From Teredinibacter waterburyi (GTDB taxonomy: Bacteria; Pseudomonadota; Gammaproteobacteria; Pseudomonadales; Cellvibrionaceae), in the NCBI RefSeq assembly GCF_001922985.1, contig NZ_MRUH01000019.1, positions 124,001-188,000 on the forward strand: DNA of 64,000 nt. Reading direction: 5' to 3'. The notes below the pieces were generated by a model. That model did not search any database, was not told where the DNA came from, and saw nothing but the letters and a program-made list of their open reading frames with translations. Position numbers and translations under genes: made by a program. Positions 51,699-60,566 of the stretch are shown here, one piece after another (within the stretch, counting starts at the first letter, position 1; each line of letters begins with the position of its first letter).

Positions 51699-53429
51699 AT
51701 GCGCGCCAGTCAGTACCTGATCGCAACCCAAAAAGAAACTCCCGCCGACGCCGAGGTGATTAGTCACCAGCTAATGCTGCGCGCTGGGATGATTCGCAAA
51801 ATGGCCGCTGGGCTCTACAACTGGCTGCCCGTGGGTTTGCGCGTACTGCGCAAGGTTGAGGCGATTGTGCGTGCAGAAATGGACAACGCGGGTGCGCAAG
51901 AAGTCCTTATGCCGGTAGTTCAGCCAGCAGAGCTATGGCAAGAGTCTGGCCGCTGGCAGCAATACGGGCCGGAACTGCTACGCATCACCGATCGCCACCA
52001 AAACGAATTTTGTTTGGGCCCTACCCATGAAGAAGTGATTACCAGCCTGATTCGTCACGAACTGCAAAGCTACAAACAGTTGCCAGCCAATTTTTATCAG
52101 ATTCAAACGAAATTCCGCGATGAGGTTCGACCGCGCTTTGGGGTTATGCGTTCGCGTGAATTTATTATGAAAGACGCCTATTCCTTCCACAGCTCGCAAG
52201 AATCGCTCCAGCAAACCTACGATGTTATGCATCAGGCTTACTGCAATATTTTTGATCGTATTGGTTTGGACTACCGCCCAGTACTGGCCGACACAGGTTC
52301 TATTGGCGGCTCCGGTTCGCATGAATTTCATGTGCTCGCAGAAAGCGGCGAAGACGACATCGCCTTTAGCAACGGTAGCGACTACGCCGCAAACGTTGAG
52401 CTCGCGGAAGCGGTTGCCCCATCAATCCCAACAGGGTTTATCGCCGTAACAGCAGAAGAAGTTGCCACCCCCAATCAAAAAACGATTGATGAAGTTGCGA
52501 CACTGTTAAATATAACCCCAGCAGAAACCCTAAAAACACTGATTGTGTTAGGTGAAGCAGAAGATAACAAGCCGGCGCCGCTAGTGGCTTTGGTATTACG
52601 TGGTGATCACACCCTAAACGAGATTAAAGCGGTAAAAGTCGCAGGTATTGCCGAACCCCTCACCTTTGCTCCGGAAGAACGCATTCTTGCAGAGCTAGGC
52701 GCGGAAGTCGGCTCACTTGGCCCTGTTGGCCTAAACATTCGCGTTATTGCCGATCGCGCTGCCGCCGCTAGCGTTAACTTTACTTGCGGAGCAAACAAAA
52801 CCGGCTTCCATATTAAAGGCATGAACTGGTCGAACGATGGCGTGAACTACTCCGAGCAAGCCGACCTGCGTAATGTAGTCGTTGGCGACCCAAGCCCCGA
52901 CGGCAAGGGCACACTGGAAATTAAACGCGGCATCGAAGTCGGTCACATTTTCCAACTCGGCACCAAGTACTCGGAAGCGATGAACGCTACCGTACTCGAC
53001 GAAAACGGCAAGTCAAAAGCCATGATCATGGGCTGTTATGGTATTGGTGTTTCGCGTATCGTCGCTTCAGCAATTGAGCAAAACAACGATGACAACGGTA
53101 TTATTTGGCCGGATGCAATTGCGCCATTTCACGTGGCAATTGTTCCTATCAACATGCAAAAATCGGAAGCCGTTGCCAATACCTGTGAAGAGCTTTACAA
53201 AGAATTGCGCAATAAAGGTTACGACGTATTGCTAATGGATGAGCCTAAAGCGCGCTTAGGTGCAATGCTGGCGGATGTTGAACTTATCGGCATTCCGCAC
53301 CGTGTTGTGGTTGGCGACCGAGGCCTTGGCAATGGTGAGCTAGAATATAAAGGACGACGCGATGCAGAGAGCCAACAGATAGATGCTGCATCGGCGCTGG
53401 AATTTTTAATCAGCAAAATTAAACGTTAA
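51699..53429 (+). CDS. proS: Proline-tRNA ligase
   Basis: A 576-residue bacterial-type class II synthetase. Motif 2 region with [26 protein letters not shown], the INS editing domain (about 230-395, with YxxK-like [17 protein letters not shown]), and the anticodon-binding domain (about 470-576) are present. It has its own start after the divergent HIT gene. Confidence 0.98.
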   Translation: MRASQYLIATQKETPADAEVISHQLMLRAGMIRKMAAGLYNWLPVGLRVLRKVEAIVRAEMDNAGAQEVLMPVVQPAELWQESGRWQQYGPELLRITDRHQNEFCLGPTHEEVITSLIRHELQSYKQLPANFYQIQTKFRDEVRPRFGVMRSREFIMKDAYSFHSSQESLQQTYDVMHQAYCNIFDRIGLDYRPVLADTGSIGGSGSHEFHVLAESGEDDIAFSNGSDYAANVELAEAVAPSIPTGFIAVTAEEVATPNQKTIDEVATLLNITPAETLKTLIVLGEAEDNKPAPLVALVLRGDHTLNEIKAVKVAGIAEPLTFAPEERILAELGAEVGSLGPVGLNIRVIADRAAAASVNFTCGANKTGFHIKGMNWSNDGVNYSEQADLRNVVVGDPSPDGKGTLEIKRGIEVGHIFQLGTKYSEAMNATVLDENGKSKAMIMGCYGIGVSRIVASAIEQNNDDNGIIWPDAIAPFHVAIVPINMQKSEAVANTCEELYKELRNKGYDVLLMDEPKARLGAMLADVELIGIPHRVVVGDRGLGNGELEYKGRRDAESQQIDAASALEFLISKIKR

Positions 53430-53490
53430 TTGAATCCCTATAAAACCGGCTAGTGAATAACCGGCTAGCCAATTACCACACGTAAAGACT

Positions 53491-54084
53491 ATGGCGGACA
53501 AGCTTTTACTTACCAGACGTCAGCTGTGCCTAGCCGGTACAGCTGCTGCACTGTGGCCGTCCGTCGCATCCTGTGCCGATCAAGCACCCGAAAAAATTGA
53601 CGATGAATTGCGCCGCAAATTATTAGCGGCAGTCGCCAGCGCCGATAGCTTTGTGGACAGGTTTGATGCGGAAGTTTGGCTGCTGCAAAAGTCGACCGTG
53701 CTAACCAAGTTTGTAAAAAACACCGATTACCGCCTGAAAATTCTTAAAGAAGTTCACCGCCAGGCAAAACGAGTCGAGGTTCCACCAGAATTTGTCTTAG
53801 CCTTGATCGAAGTCGAGAGCCGTTTTGACCGCTATGCCATATCTCGGGTTGGCGCCCAAGGCATGATGCAAATTATGCCTTTTTGGAAAAAAGCGATTGG
53901 CCGCGAAAGCGACAACCTAATCGACCTCACCACCAACCTTCAATACGGCTGCACCATTCTCAAACACTACTTAGATAAAGAAGATGGCCACTGGGCCCAC
54001 GCCCTTGCTCGCTACAACGGTAGCTACGGAAAATACTGGTATCCGCGCAAGGTTATGGATGCCTGGCAAAAGCGCTGGCGCTAG
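53491..54084 (+). CDS. Lytic transglycosylase (SLT-type), probable Tat-exported lipoprotein
   Basis: A 197-residue protein. The N-terminus has twin arginines (LLTRRQLCLAG) and a lipobox-like VASC (Cys28), which together suggest Tat export and lipid anchoring. The SLT fold holds Glu109 (ALIEVESRFD), the GAQGMMQIMP loop and YNGSYG. It cleaves peptidoglycan glycan strands. It lies 61 bases downstream of proS, with an unrelated function. Confidence 0.85.
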   Translation: MADKLLLTRRQLCLAGTAAALWPSVASCADQAPEKIDDELRRKLLAAVASADSFVDRFDAEVWLLQKSTVLTKFVKNTDYRLKILKEVHRQAKRVEVPPEFVLALIEVESRFDRYAISRVGAQGMMQIMPFWKKAIGRESDNLIDLTTNLQYGCTILKHYLDKEDGHWAHALARYNGSYGKYWYPRKVMDAWQKRWR

Positions 54085-54141
54085 GTGCTTCCCCCTACCT
54101 TCGCGGCGTTCCCACCCCGCCTTTTTCCTCGCGCCGCTTCG

Positions 54142-55275
54142 TTACCAGCCCATTTTTTGTTTGATAAACCCGGTTAGTAGCTCAGCGTTATGCTGGTGGT
54201 GCTGTACTCGTGGATGCTTATAAAAGCCCACATCGGGAAAGAAGAATGTCGCAATGCGGGCGTCGGAATTTTGTTCGCTAAAGCGCGCTACCGCGGTGCG
54301 AATATAGCCGGGCCAAGGTGAACCTGCGCGTACCGCATCCATGCTGCCAAGAGTGGCAACAATATACGCCTGCGGGTAGACCGCACGAATACGGGCGAGA
54401 AAATCTTCATAAGCGGCAATGCGCTGTTCATCCGTGGGGACAGGATTCAACACCTCTTCGACCAGCGAGTTATCATTTTGAAAAAGATTGATAACAACAA
54501 CATCCGGCTGCCACGAACTAAAGTCCCACTTGGAATCATTGTTATCTACCGCGTCAAGCTGGTCATAAAATTCCGGCATTAAAAACGGGTTCCAACTCGC
54601 CAAAATACCAATACCACTTTGCGAAGTGCTTACATATTCAGCATTGAGGTTGCGTGCGGTAATGGCTCCGTAGGCGAGGAAATTATTCTTTTCTGCCAGC
54701 ACATCATCATCGGCATCGAGCGCGGCCTCATTGCCCATACCACTGGTGACTGAGTCGCCAAAAAATTCTATTTTACGGGTGGGCCTGGGCGGTGGCGCCA
54801 ACAGGCCTTCTCCGACCGCTAATTTCACTCCCAAAAAGCCCGTGCGGCCCTCTTCACCCTCAGTGCGTTTAAACAGGGTAAAGTTATGTTTGCCAGGCGA
54901 TAAATTGGTGCTCACCACATAATCTTTTACGCCCGGTTCGCAGTCGATAATAAACGGGTTGTTCCAGTCGCCATCAATAAAGACACTAAAGTAATTTTTA
55001 CCAAACTGATCGTCTAGGGTTAGCGCCAAATAGGGGCCGCTAAATCCCGCGGCTACTTGTGAGCCCGGCCAGGAAATTTTAGGTGCAGCCGTATCACTAA
55101 AGTCTATTCTGCCCGTGTACTGAAAATGTGTTTGTGGTGCAGGCGCAACGGATAAGGCCTCATCAGCTGGCGCGCTTTCATTCGCAGACGTACAGCCCTG
55201 TATAAATGCAAACACTAGTACCCACACCCCCAAAAAAAGTGCACTAAGTTTTCGTTCCACCTGTGGTGTCGCCAT
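54142..55275 (-). CDS. CE2-type acetyl esterase, lipoprotein
   Basis: A 377-residue lipoprotein (lipobox Cys28). An N-terminal jelly-roll (about 50-155) precedes an SGNH hydrolase: Ser175 in FFGDSVTSGMG, Gly221 region, Asn267 in LFQND, His354 in YKHP. This two-domain build is that of CE2 esterases such as those of Cellvibrio japonicus, which remove acetyl groups from plant polysaccharides. The asparagine block is FQND instead of the common GTND. It stands alone on its strand, convergent with the transglycosylase. Confidence 0.82.
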   Translation of the reverse strand: MATPQVERKLSALFLGVWVLVFAFIQGCTSANESAPADEALSVAPAPQTHFQYTGRIDFSDTAAPKISWPGSQVAAGFSGPYLALTLDDQFGKNYFSVFIDGDWNNPFIIDCEPGVKDYVVSTNLSPGKHNFTLFKRTEGEEGRTGFLGVKLAVGEGLLAPPPRPTRKIEFFGDSVTSGMGNEAALDADDDVLAEKNNFLAYGAITARNLNAEYVSTSQSGIGILASWNPFLMPEFYDQLDAVDNNDSKWDFSSWQPDVVVINLFQNDNSLVEEVLNPVPTDEQRIAAYEDFLARIRAVYPQAYIVATLGSMDAVRAGSPWPGYIRTAVARFSEQNSDARIATFFFPDVGFYKHPRVQHHQHNAELLTGFIKQKMGW

Positions 55276-55383
55276 TGTTTCAACTCCGTATTGTTCTGCA
55301 TGTTTTAACTTACATTTTTTCTAGATTTCACTGCGGTCTGCAAAGCTCACAGACGGATCAAACTACAGCACGGCCTTATCCAG

Positions 55384-55914
55384 CTAAATCAAATCATCTA
55401 CAAGGGTATAAATAGTATTCATCACCCCGTCTACAGGTTGATCGATATCAATGTACATCATTTGCTCATCAGCCATAGGCCGCTCCAAAGCGGCAAACTG
55501 GCTGTCGAGTAAACTTGCAGGCATAAAGTGTCCCGCTCGGGCTTGCATGCGCTTGGCGATTAATTCTCTGCTACCGTCGAGTAGGAGATAAAACACACGA
55601 TGCCCAGTATTGCGCAGCACGTCTCTATGGGCTTTGCGCAAACCGGAAAAAGCCAAAGTACACGACTCACCCTGAGCCGCCATTAGCGCCAAGTGGTCGC
55701 GAAGACCGTGTACCCAAGGCACTCGCATAGCATCGGTAAGCGGCTGCCCTGATGCCATATGCGCTTTGTTCTCTGCACTGTGAAAATCGTCTGCATCGAG
55801 ACTGATAATGCCAAAGTGCTCGGCCAAACTTTCACTTACCGTAGACTTCCCACAGCCAGACACGCCCATCACAATGAATAAGGCTGGCGACCTTCTACTT
55901 ATTACTGCGCTCAT
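55384..55914 (-). CDS. gntK: Gluconokinase
   Basis: A 176-residue P-loop kinase (GVSGCGKST, about 17-25; DADDFHSAENKAHMASGQPLTD, about 40-60) of the GntK family, which makes 6-phosphogluconate. It is divergent from the symporter and GH94 genes and completes the route from cellobionate. Confidence 0.95.
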   Translation of the reverse strand: MSAVISRRSPALFIVMGVSGCGKSTVSESLAEHFGIISLDADDFHSAENKAHMASGQPLTDAMRVPWVHGLRDHLALMAAQGESCTLAFSGLRKAHRDVLRNTGHRVFYLLLDGSRELIAKRMQARAGHFMPASLLDSQFAALERPMADEQMMYIDIDQPVDGVMNTIYTLVDDLI

Positions 55915-56265
55915 ACAAATGCTTTCTTATTGTTCGAATTAAAGGCGGGATGATAGCAAAAGGGGTAAAAGCGCGATACGCAATAACCGCTATCGACTGG
56001 ATTTCCATAGACAGGCTGTTTATGCTACGCGTCGGTTTGTCTCGGGGTCTAAGCGAGGAAAACGGTTATATCCAGCAAACCCGCTATCTGCGCCGCTATC
56101 TGGATCAATATCAGATCACTATCAGCTCGGCAGCAGTAGAGAATTGACCTAGCGCAGAGCCACAATAGCTCTGCCGCAGCATCCGAATAGCGCAATTTTC
56201 GGGGTGTATCGCGTTGTTACGGGTCGTAAAAATAATAATTAGATCACTATTTTGGGGACTATCGC
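55915..56265. promoter_or_regulatory. Divergent intergenic region between gntK and the GPH symporter
   Basis: No gene is convincing in these 351 bases. Minus-strand TATCAT near 55951-55956 is a possible -10 for gntK. The symporter has GGGGA before its start. No operator could be assigned with confidence, but a shared regulator is expected. Confidence 0.35.
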
Positions 56266-57918
56266 ATGTCAAACACAGCCACAACAGCGGCAGATCGCAC
56301 CGCCAAGTTGGGTATACGCGAAAAACTGGGCTACGGCCTCGGTGACTTCGGGTTCAACCTTTACTGGACCACCATCGCATCATTTCTAGCCGCTTTTTAT
56401 ACCGACACCTTTGGTATATCGGCTGCGGCTGCTGGCACCATGATGTTTACCACCAAAATTATCGACGCCTGTACCGACCCAATCATGGGAGCACTGGCAG
56501 ATCGAACCAGCACCCGCTGGGGCAAATTCCGCCCCTATTTGCTGTTCGCCGGCTTACCAATGGTTGGCGCTGTAGTACTTACCTTCAGCACCCCAGACCT
56601 AAACGAATCAGGCAAAGTAATCTACGCCTACTGTACCTATACATTAATGATGATGATGTACACCGTACTAAGCACGCCCTATTCTGCACTGTCGGGAGTG
56701 ATGACCGCGCGCAGTCAAGAGCGTACCTCCCTGATCAGTATTCGCTTTATCTTCGCGTTCAGCGCCGGCTTTTTTGTTAACTACTTTACGCTCGATTTCG
56801 TCAATGCCCTCGGCGGCGGCGACGATGCCAAGGGTTGGCAGTTAACCATGCTCATTTACGGTTTTGCTGCAGCCGCCATATTCTTTGTTACCTTTTCGAC
56901 CACCAAAGAACGTATCAGCCCACCGGCAAGCCAGAAAACCAACCCACTTGACGATATTCGCGACCTACTCGGCAACCGCCCTTGGATTATCCTGTTCATC
57001 CTTTCGATGATTATCATGATGACCATCACCATGCGTGCCGGCTCCGCCTACTACTACTTCACCTACTTTCTAGGGCGCCCAGACCTACTTGGCGCATTCC
57101 TCGGCGTACAGATGATTGCCTATGCGGTTGGTGCCGCTTGCGCCCCCTTAATGACGAGGCTTTTAGATAAAACTCGGCTATTGATGGTATTGATGGCAAC
57201 AGTGGGAACCCTTTCGGTTCTATTTACCTTTGTCCCCAAACCTGAACTCAACGGCGTACGCAGCGTCGACGCCGGCCAAGTGACAACCCTGCAAGCCGCA
57301 GACTTAGTAAACGTAACCAACCAGCCCGCGGTGTATCAATGGCATGAGCAGCGTTCAGCATGGTGGATTTTTACCGAGCAGGTGGCTATCCCTAATGAGA
57401 ATGGATCAGAAATCACCATCAATGCCGATGCCGACAAGGTCATCAGCGTTTCGGCAACCTACAAAAATACAGCGGGCGAAACCGTCAAGATCAACAGCGG
57501 TGACCTACCATCAGAAATTGCCTTGATGTTTTTACTTTGCGCGCTGATCAGCCTTGCGCTTGGGCCTAAGTCACCGATAACTTGGTCGATGTACGCCGAC
57601 ACCGCCGATTTCAACGAGTGGAACACCGGCCGACGTGCAACCGCCATGACCTTCTCCGCCGCGACCTTCGCTCAAAAACTGGGCGGCGCAACCGGTTCGG
57701 CAGGCATGCTTTGGGTATTGGCTGCATTCGGTTATGCCGCCAAAGAAGCGCAGTCAGATGCTTCGCAGTTTGGCATTGTATTGTTACAAACAGCGGTACC
57801 GGGTTTCTTTGCGCTTCTTGCGGTGATTGTCACTAAGTTCTACACCCTTACTGGCGCTCAGCTCGAAGTGATTCAAGCTGACTTGAAAGAACGTCAAGGC
57901 CAACCGGCAGGCCAATAG
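56266..57918 (+). CDS. GPH-family sugar:cation symporter with a large periplasmic insertion
   Basis: A 550-residue member of the glycoside-pentoside-hexuronide:cation symporter family. The N-terminal GLGDFGFNLYW, the MelB-type TDPIMGALADRTSTRWGKFRPYL and the C-terminal WSMYADTADFNEWNTGRRATAM are typical. Residues about 324-415 are an extra, mostly hydrophilic segment (57235-57510) between two helices of the second half; family members lack it and are about 450-480 long. By context the substrate is cellobionate or another oxidised cello-oligosaccharide. It precedes the GH94 gene by 219 bases. Confidence 0.88.
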   Translation: MSNTATTAADRTAKLGIREKLGYGLGDFGFNLYWTTIASFLAAFYTDTFGISAAAAGTMMFTTKIIDACTDPIMGALADRTSTRWGKFRPYLLFAGLPMVGAVVLTFSTPDLNESGKVIYAYCTYTLMMMMYTVLSTPYSALSGVMTARSQERTSLISIRFIFAFSAGFFVNYFTLDFVNALGGGDDAKGWQLTMLIYGFAAAAIFFVTFSTTKERISPPASQKTNPLDDIRDLLGNRPWIILFILSMIIMMTITMRAGSAYYYFTYFLGRPDLLGAFLGVQMIAYAVGAACAPLMTRLLDKTRLLMVLMATVGTLSVLFTFVPKPELNGVRSVDAGQVTTLQAADLVNVTNQPAVYQWHEQRSAWWIFTEQVAIPNENGSEITINADADKVISVSATYKNTAGETVKINSGDLPSEIALMFLLCALISLALGPKSPITWSMYADTADFNEWNTGRRATAMTFSAATFAQKLGGATGSAGMLWVLAAFGYAAKEAQSDASQFGIVLLQTAVPGFFALLAVIVTKFYTLTGAQLEVIQADLKERQGQPAGQ

Positions 57919-57952
57919 TCTAACGGTTAATAACTGCCAATATTAAAAAGAC

Positions 57953-57990
57953 AGCCCGTTGCAGCAGAACCCAATCCGCTGCAACGGGCT
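57953..57990 (+). terminator. Hairpin between the symporter and GH94 genes
   Basis: Perfect 13-base-pair stem (57953-57965 / 57978-57990) with a 12-base loop. It is followed by TATTAC, only a poor T run, so it may be a partial terminator or an mRNA-stabilising structure between the two genes. Confidence 0.5.
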
Positions 57991-58137
57991 TATTACGAGA
58001 GCTCTGCGCCAGTGCCGGTAATAGCTGTTAGCGATTACTTCAGCAATGCACAACTCAGGTATTAGAAAATTAAAGCACCTACCGCTATCCCATCTGCAAC
58101 ATAAAATACGCAACTCGATTTTGGAGCGACGATTAGA

Positions 58138-60498
58138 ATGTTAAAAGCTAGCGCCAACGGCGACCGCTATGATTTATTAAGCCCCACCGCAATGCCTAAC
58201 TCCGCAGGCTTTTTGTGGAATAAAAAAATGATGATTCAGGTGAACTGTCGCGGCTATGCCATCGCGCAGTTTATGCAGCCAGAACCCTCTAAATATACCT
58301 ACCAACCCTTGGTAGAAGGCAAAATATTCATGCTGCCCGAGCAGCCCTACTTCGCACACTCGCCGGGTCGTTTTTTCTATATTAAAGATGAGCAAAGCGG
58401 AGAGATTTTCTCAGCACCCTACGAGCCTGTTCGCACCAAACAAGATAGCTATACTTTTTCGATTGGCAAAAATGATATTCGCTGGTGTGTTGAACACCTC
58501 GGAATCAAAGTAGATGTGGAGCTGAGCATTCCCGCCAATGATGTGGTCGAGTTGTGGAAGTTAAAGGTAACCAATATTTCGGGGCGCGAGCGCAAGATTA
58601 GCGTTTACCCCTATGTACCCTTTGGTTTTATGAGCTGGATGAACCAGTCGGCCCAGTACCGACCCGACCTAAACGGCATGGTAGGTACCTGCGTTACACC
58701 CTATCAAAAACTCGATGACTACTTTAAAAACAAAGATCTAAAAGATAAAACCTATTTCCTGCACGACCGCAAACCGGATGCATGGGAAGCCGCGCGCGAC
58801 AACTTCGAAGGCGACGGCGGTATTCACAACCCCACAAGCATTCAGCAAGACACGCTCAACAACGGCGACGCACTCTACGAAACACCGGCCGCCGCGCTGC
58901 AATACCGCTTGAGCCTAGCGCCAGAGCAAGTGGAAGATTTTCGTTTTTTACTCGGCCCAGCGAAAGACGACGCCGAAATTATTGCCGTTCGCGAGCGCTA
59001 CTTCGGCGATAAAGATTTCGCCGCAACCAAAGCGGAATATGCGGCCTACACGGCGCAAGGCAAAGGCGTGATACAAATTGAAACGCCCGACGAGCATTTT
59101 GATAACTTTATTAACAACTGGTTGCCACGACAGGTGTTTTACCACGGCGATGTAAACCGTCTTTCTACCGACCCGCAAACCCGCAACTTTTTGCAAGACA
59201 GTATGGGGATGAGCTACATCAGCCCAGACGTCACCAAGAATGCATTTTTGTGGGCGCTAGCGCAGCAGGAAGAAACCGGCGCTATGCCCGACGGCATTTT
59301 GATGCGTGCCGACGCCGAGCTTAAATACATCAATCAAATCCCCCATACCGATCACTGTGTTTGGCTGCCGGTTTGTTTGCGCGCCTATTTAAACGAATCG
59401 AACGATTACGAATTCCTCCAGACACCGGTCAAAAACTGGAAAGGCGACGAGGTTGCAACGGTATTTGAACGTATCACCGCATCCATGCGCTGGCTGTTAA
59501 AAGATCGCGATCACCGCGGTTTGAATTTTATCGCCCAAGGTGACTGGAACGACCCCATGAACATGGTGGGCTACAAAGGCAAGGGCGTTTCAGGTTGGCT
59601 TTCTGTCGCTACCGCCTACGGTTTAAAACTATGGGCAGAAGTTTGTGAACATATCGGCGAAGCCGAGATTGCCGCCGAATGTAAAGCCGGTGCCGAAGAA
59701 GTAAATGCAGCAGTTAATAAACACATGTGGGACGGCGACTGGTACGGACGAGGCATTACCGACGACGACGTTGTTTTTGGTGTGGCCAAAGATGTCGAAG
59801 GTCGTATCTTCCTAAACCCACAAAGTTGGGCGCTAATGGCCGGCACGCCGAGCGAAGAACAAAAAGATAAACTCATCGCCGCGGTAGACGCACAACTCGA
59901 TACACCCTACGGTGTAATGATGTTGGCACCCGCCTACACCGCCATGCGCGAAGATGTAGGCCGCGTAACGCAAAAACACCCAGGCGCCGCCGAAAACGGT
60001 TCCATCTACAGTCACGCTGCGGCATTCTACGGCTATGGTTTATATGCCGCTGGCGATGCCGACCGCGGTTACGATGTATTCCGTAAAATGATTGCGGGGC
60101 CGAACGAAGCCGACTACTTACAACGCGGCCAATTACCCGTGTATATACCGAACTATTATCGTGGCGCCTATTATCAATTCCCACGTACTGCAGGCCGCTC
60201 CAGTCAGCTATTTAACACTGGCACTGTGTCTTGGGTATACCGCAGCGTTATCGAATGTTTATTCGGCCTGCGTGGCAGCGTAGAGGGCTTAACCGTTGAA
60301 CCGCTCCTGCCGAGCGATTGGCAAACGGCGAAGGTTGAACGTGAGTTCCGCGGCGCTACCTTTACAGTTAGCTATCAACGAACAGCAGGAATAACCACAA
60401 CTGAGGTTAGCGTGAATGGCAAGCCCTTAGCCCAGCCCTTAATTGCGAACCCTGTTGCCGGAACCCACTATAGTGTTGAGGTAAAACTTCCCCTTTAA
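58138..60498 (+). CDS. Cellobionic acid phosphorylase (GH94)
   Basis: A 786-residue GH94 enzyme. The catalytic acid is D472 in GDWNDPMNM. Residues R609 and K613 in the stretch GRVTQKHPGAAEN are those known to bind the carboxylate of gluconate in Saccharophagus cellobionic acid phosphorylase; cellobiose phosphorylases lack this pair. N-terminal PEPxKYxYxP and HSPGRFFYIKDEQSGEIFSAPYEPVR match the same subgroup. The enzyme turns cellobionate and phosphate into glucose 1-phosphate and gluconate. It is cytoplasmic; no signal peptide. Its neighbours gntK and the symporter support this. The start has GGAG eleven bases upstream. Confidence 0.9.
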   Translation: MLKASANGDRYDLLSPTAMPNSAGFLWNKKMMIQVNCRGYAIAQFMQPEPSKYTYQPLVEGKIFMLPEQPYFAHSPGRFFYIKDEQSGEIFSAPYEPVRTKQDSYTFSIGKNDIRWCVEHLGIKVDVELSIPANDVVELWKLKVTNISGRERKISVYPYVPFGFMSWMNQSAQYRPDLNGMVGTCVTPYQKLDDYFKNKDLKDKTYFLHDRKPDAWEAARDNFEGDGGIHNPTSIQQDTLNNGDALYETPAAALQYRLSLAPEQVEDFRFLLGPAKDDAEIIAVRERYFGDKDFAATKAEYAAYTAQGKGVIQIETPDEHFDNFINNWLPRQVFYHGDVNRLSTDPQTRNFLQDSMGMSYISPDVTKNAFLWALAQQEETGAMPDGILMRADAELKYINQIPHTDHCVWLPVCLRAYLNESNDYEFLQTPVKNWKGDEVATVFERITASMRWLLKDRDHRGLNFIAQGDWNDPMNMVGYKGKGVSGWLSVATAYGLKLWAEVCEHIGEAEIAAECKAGAEEVNAAVNKHMWDGDWYGRGITDDDVVFGVAKDVEGRIFLNPQSWALMAGTPSEEQKDKLIAAVDAQLDTPYGVMMLAPAYTAMREDVGRVTQKHPGAAENGSIYSHAAAFYGYGLYAAGDADRGYDVFRKMIAGPNEADYLQRGQLPVYIPNYYRGAYYQFPRTAGRSSQLFNTGTVSWVYRSVIECLFGLRGSVEGLTVEPLLPSDWQTAKVEREFRGATFTVSYQRTAGITTTEVSVNGKPLAQPLIANPVAGTHYSVEVKLPL

Positions 60499-60519
60499 TG
60501 GGATAAACAACCCTGCAGC

Positions 60520-60555
60520 ATGCGACCACTGTATTTTACAGTGGTCGCATTTTAC
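60520..60555 (+). terminator. Terminator of the GH94 gene
   Basis: A perfect 14-base-pair stem (60520-60533 / 60537-60550), loop TTT, followed by TTTTA. It ends the GH94 transcript 22 bases after its stop. Confidence 0.85.
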
Positions 60556-60566
60556 GAGGCTAAACC

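Noticed and set aside
53437..53480. Repeated ACCGGCTAG and a short GGCTAG/CTAGCC hairpin after proS
   Set aside because: Arms are six bases with no T run; too weak to call a terminator.
55950..56147. A 65-codon plus-strand frame in the gntK-symporter gap
   Set aside because: No domain or family likeness, no clear ribosome-binding site, and it covers what should be divergent promoter DNA. Left out as a gene.
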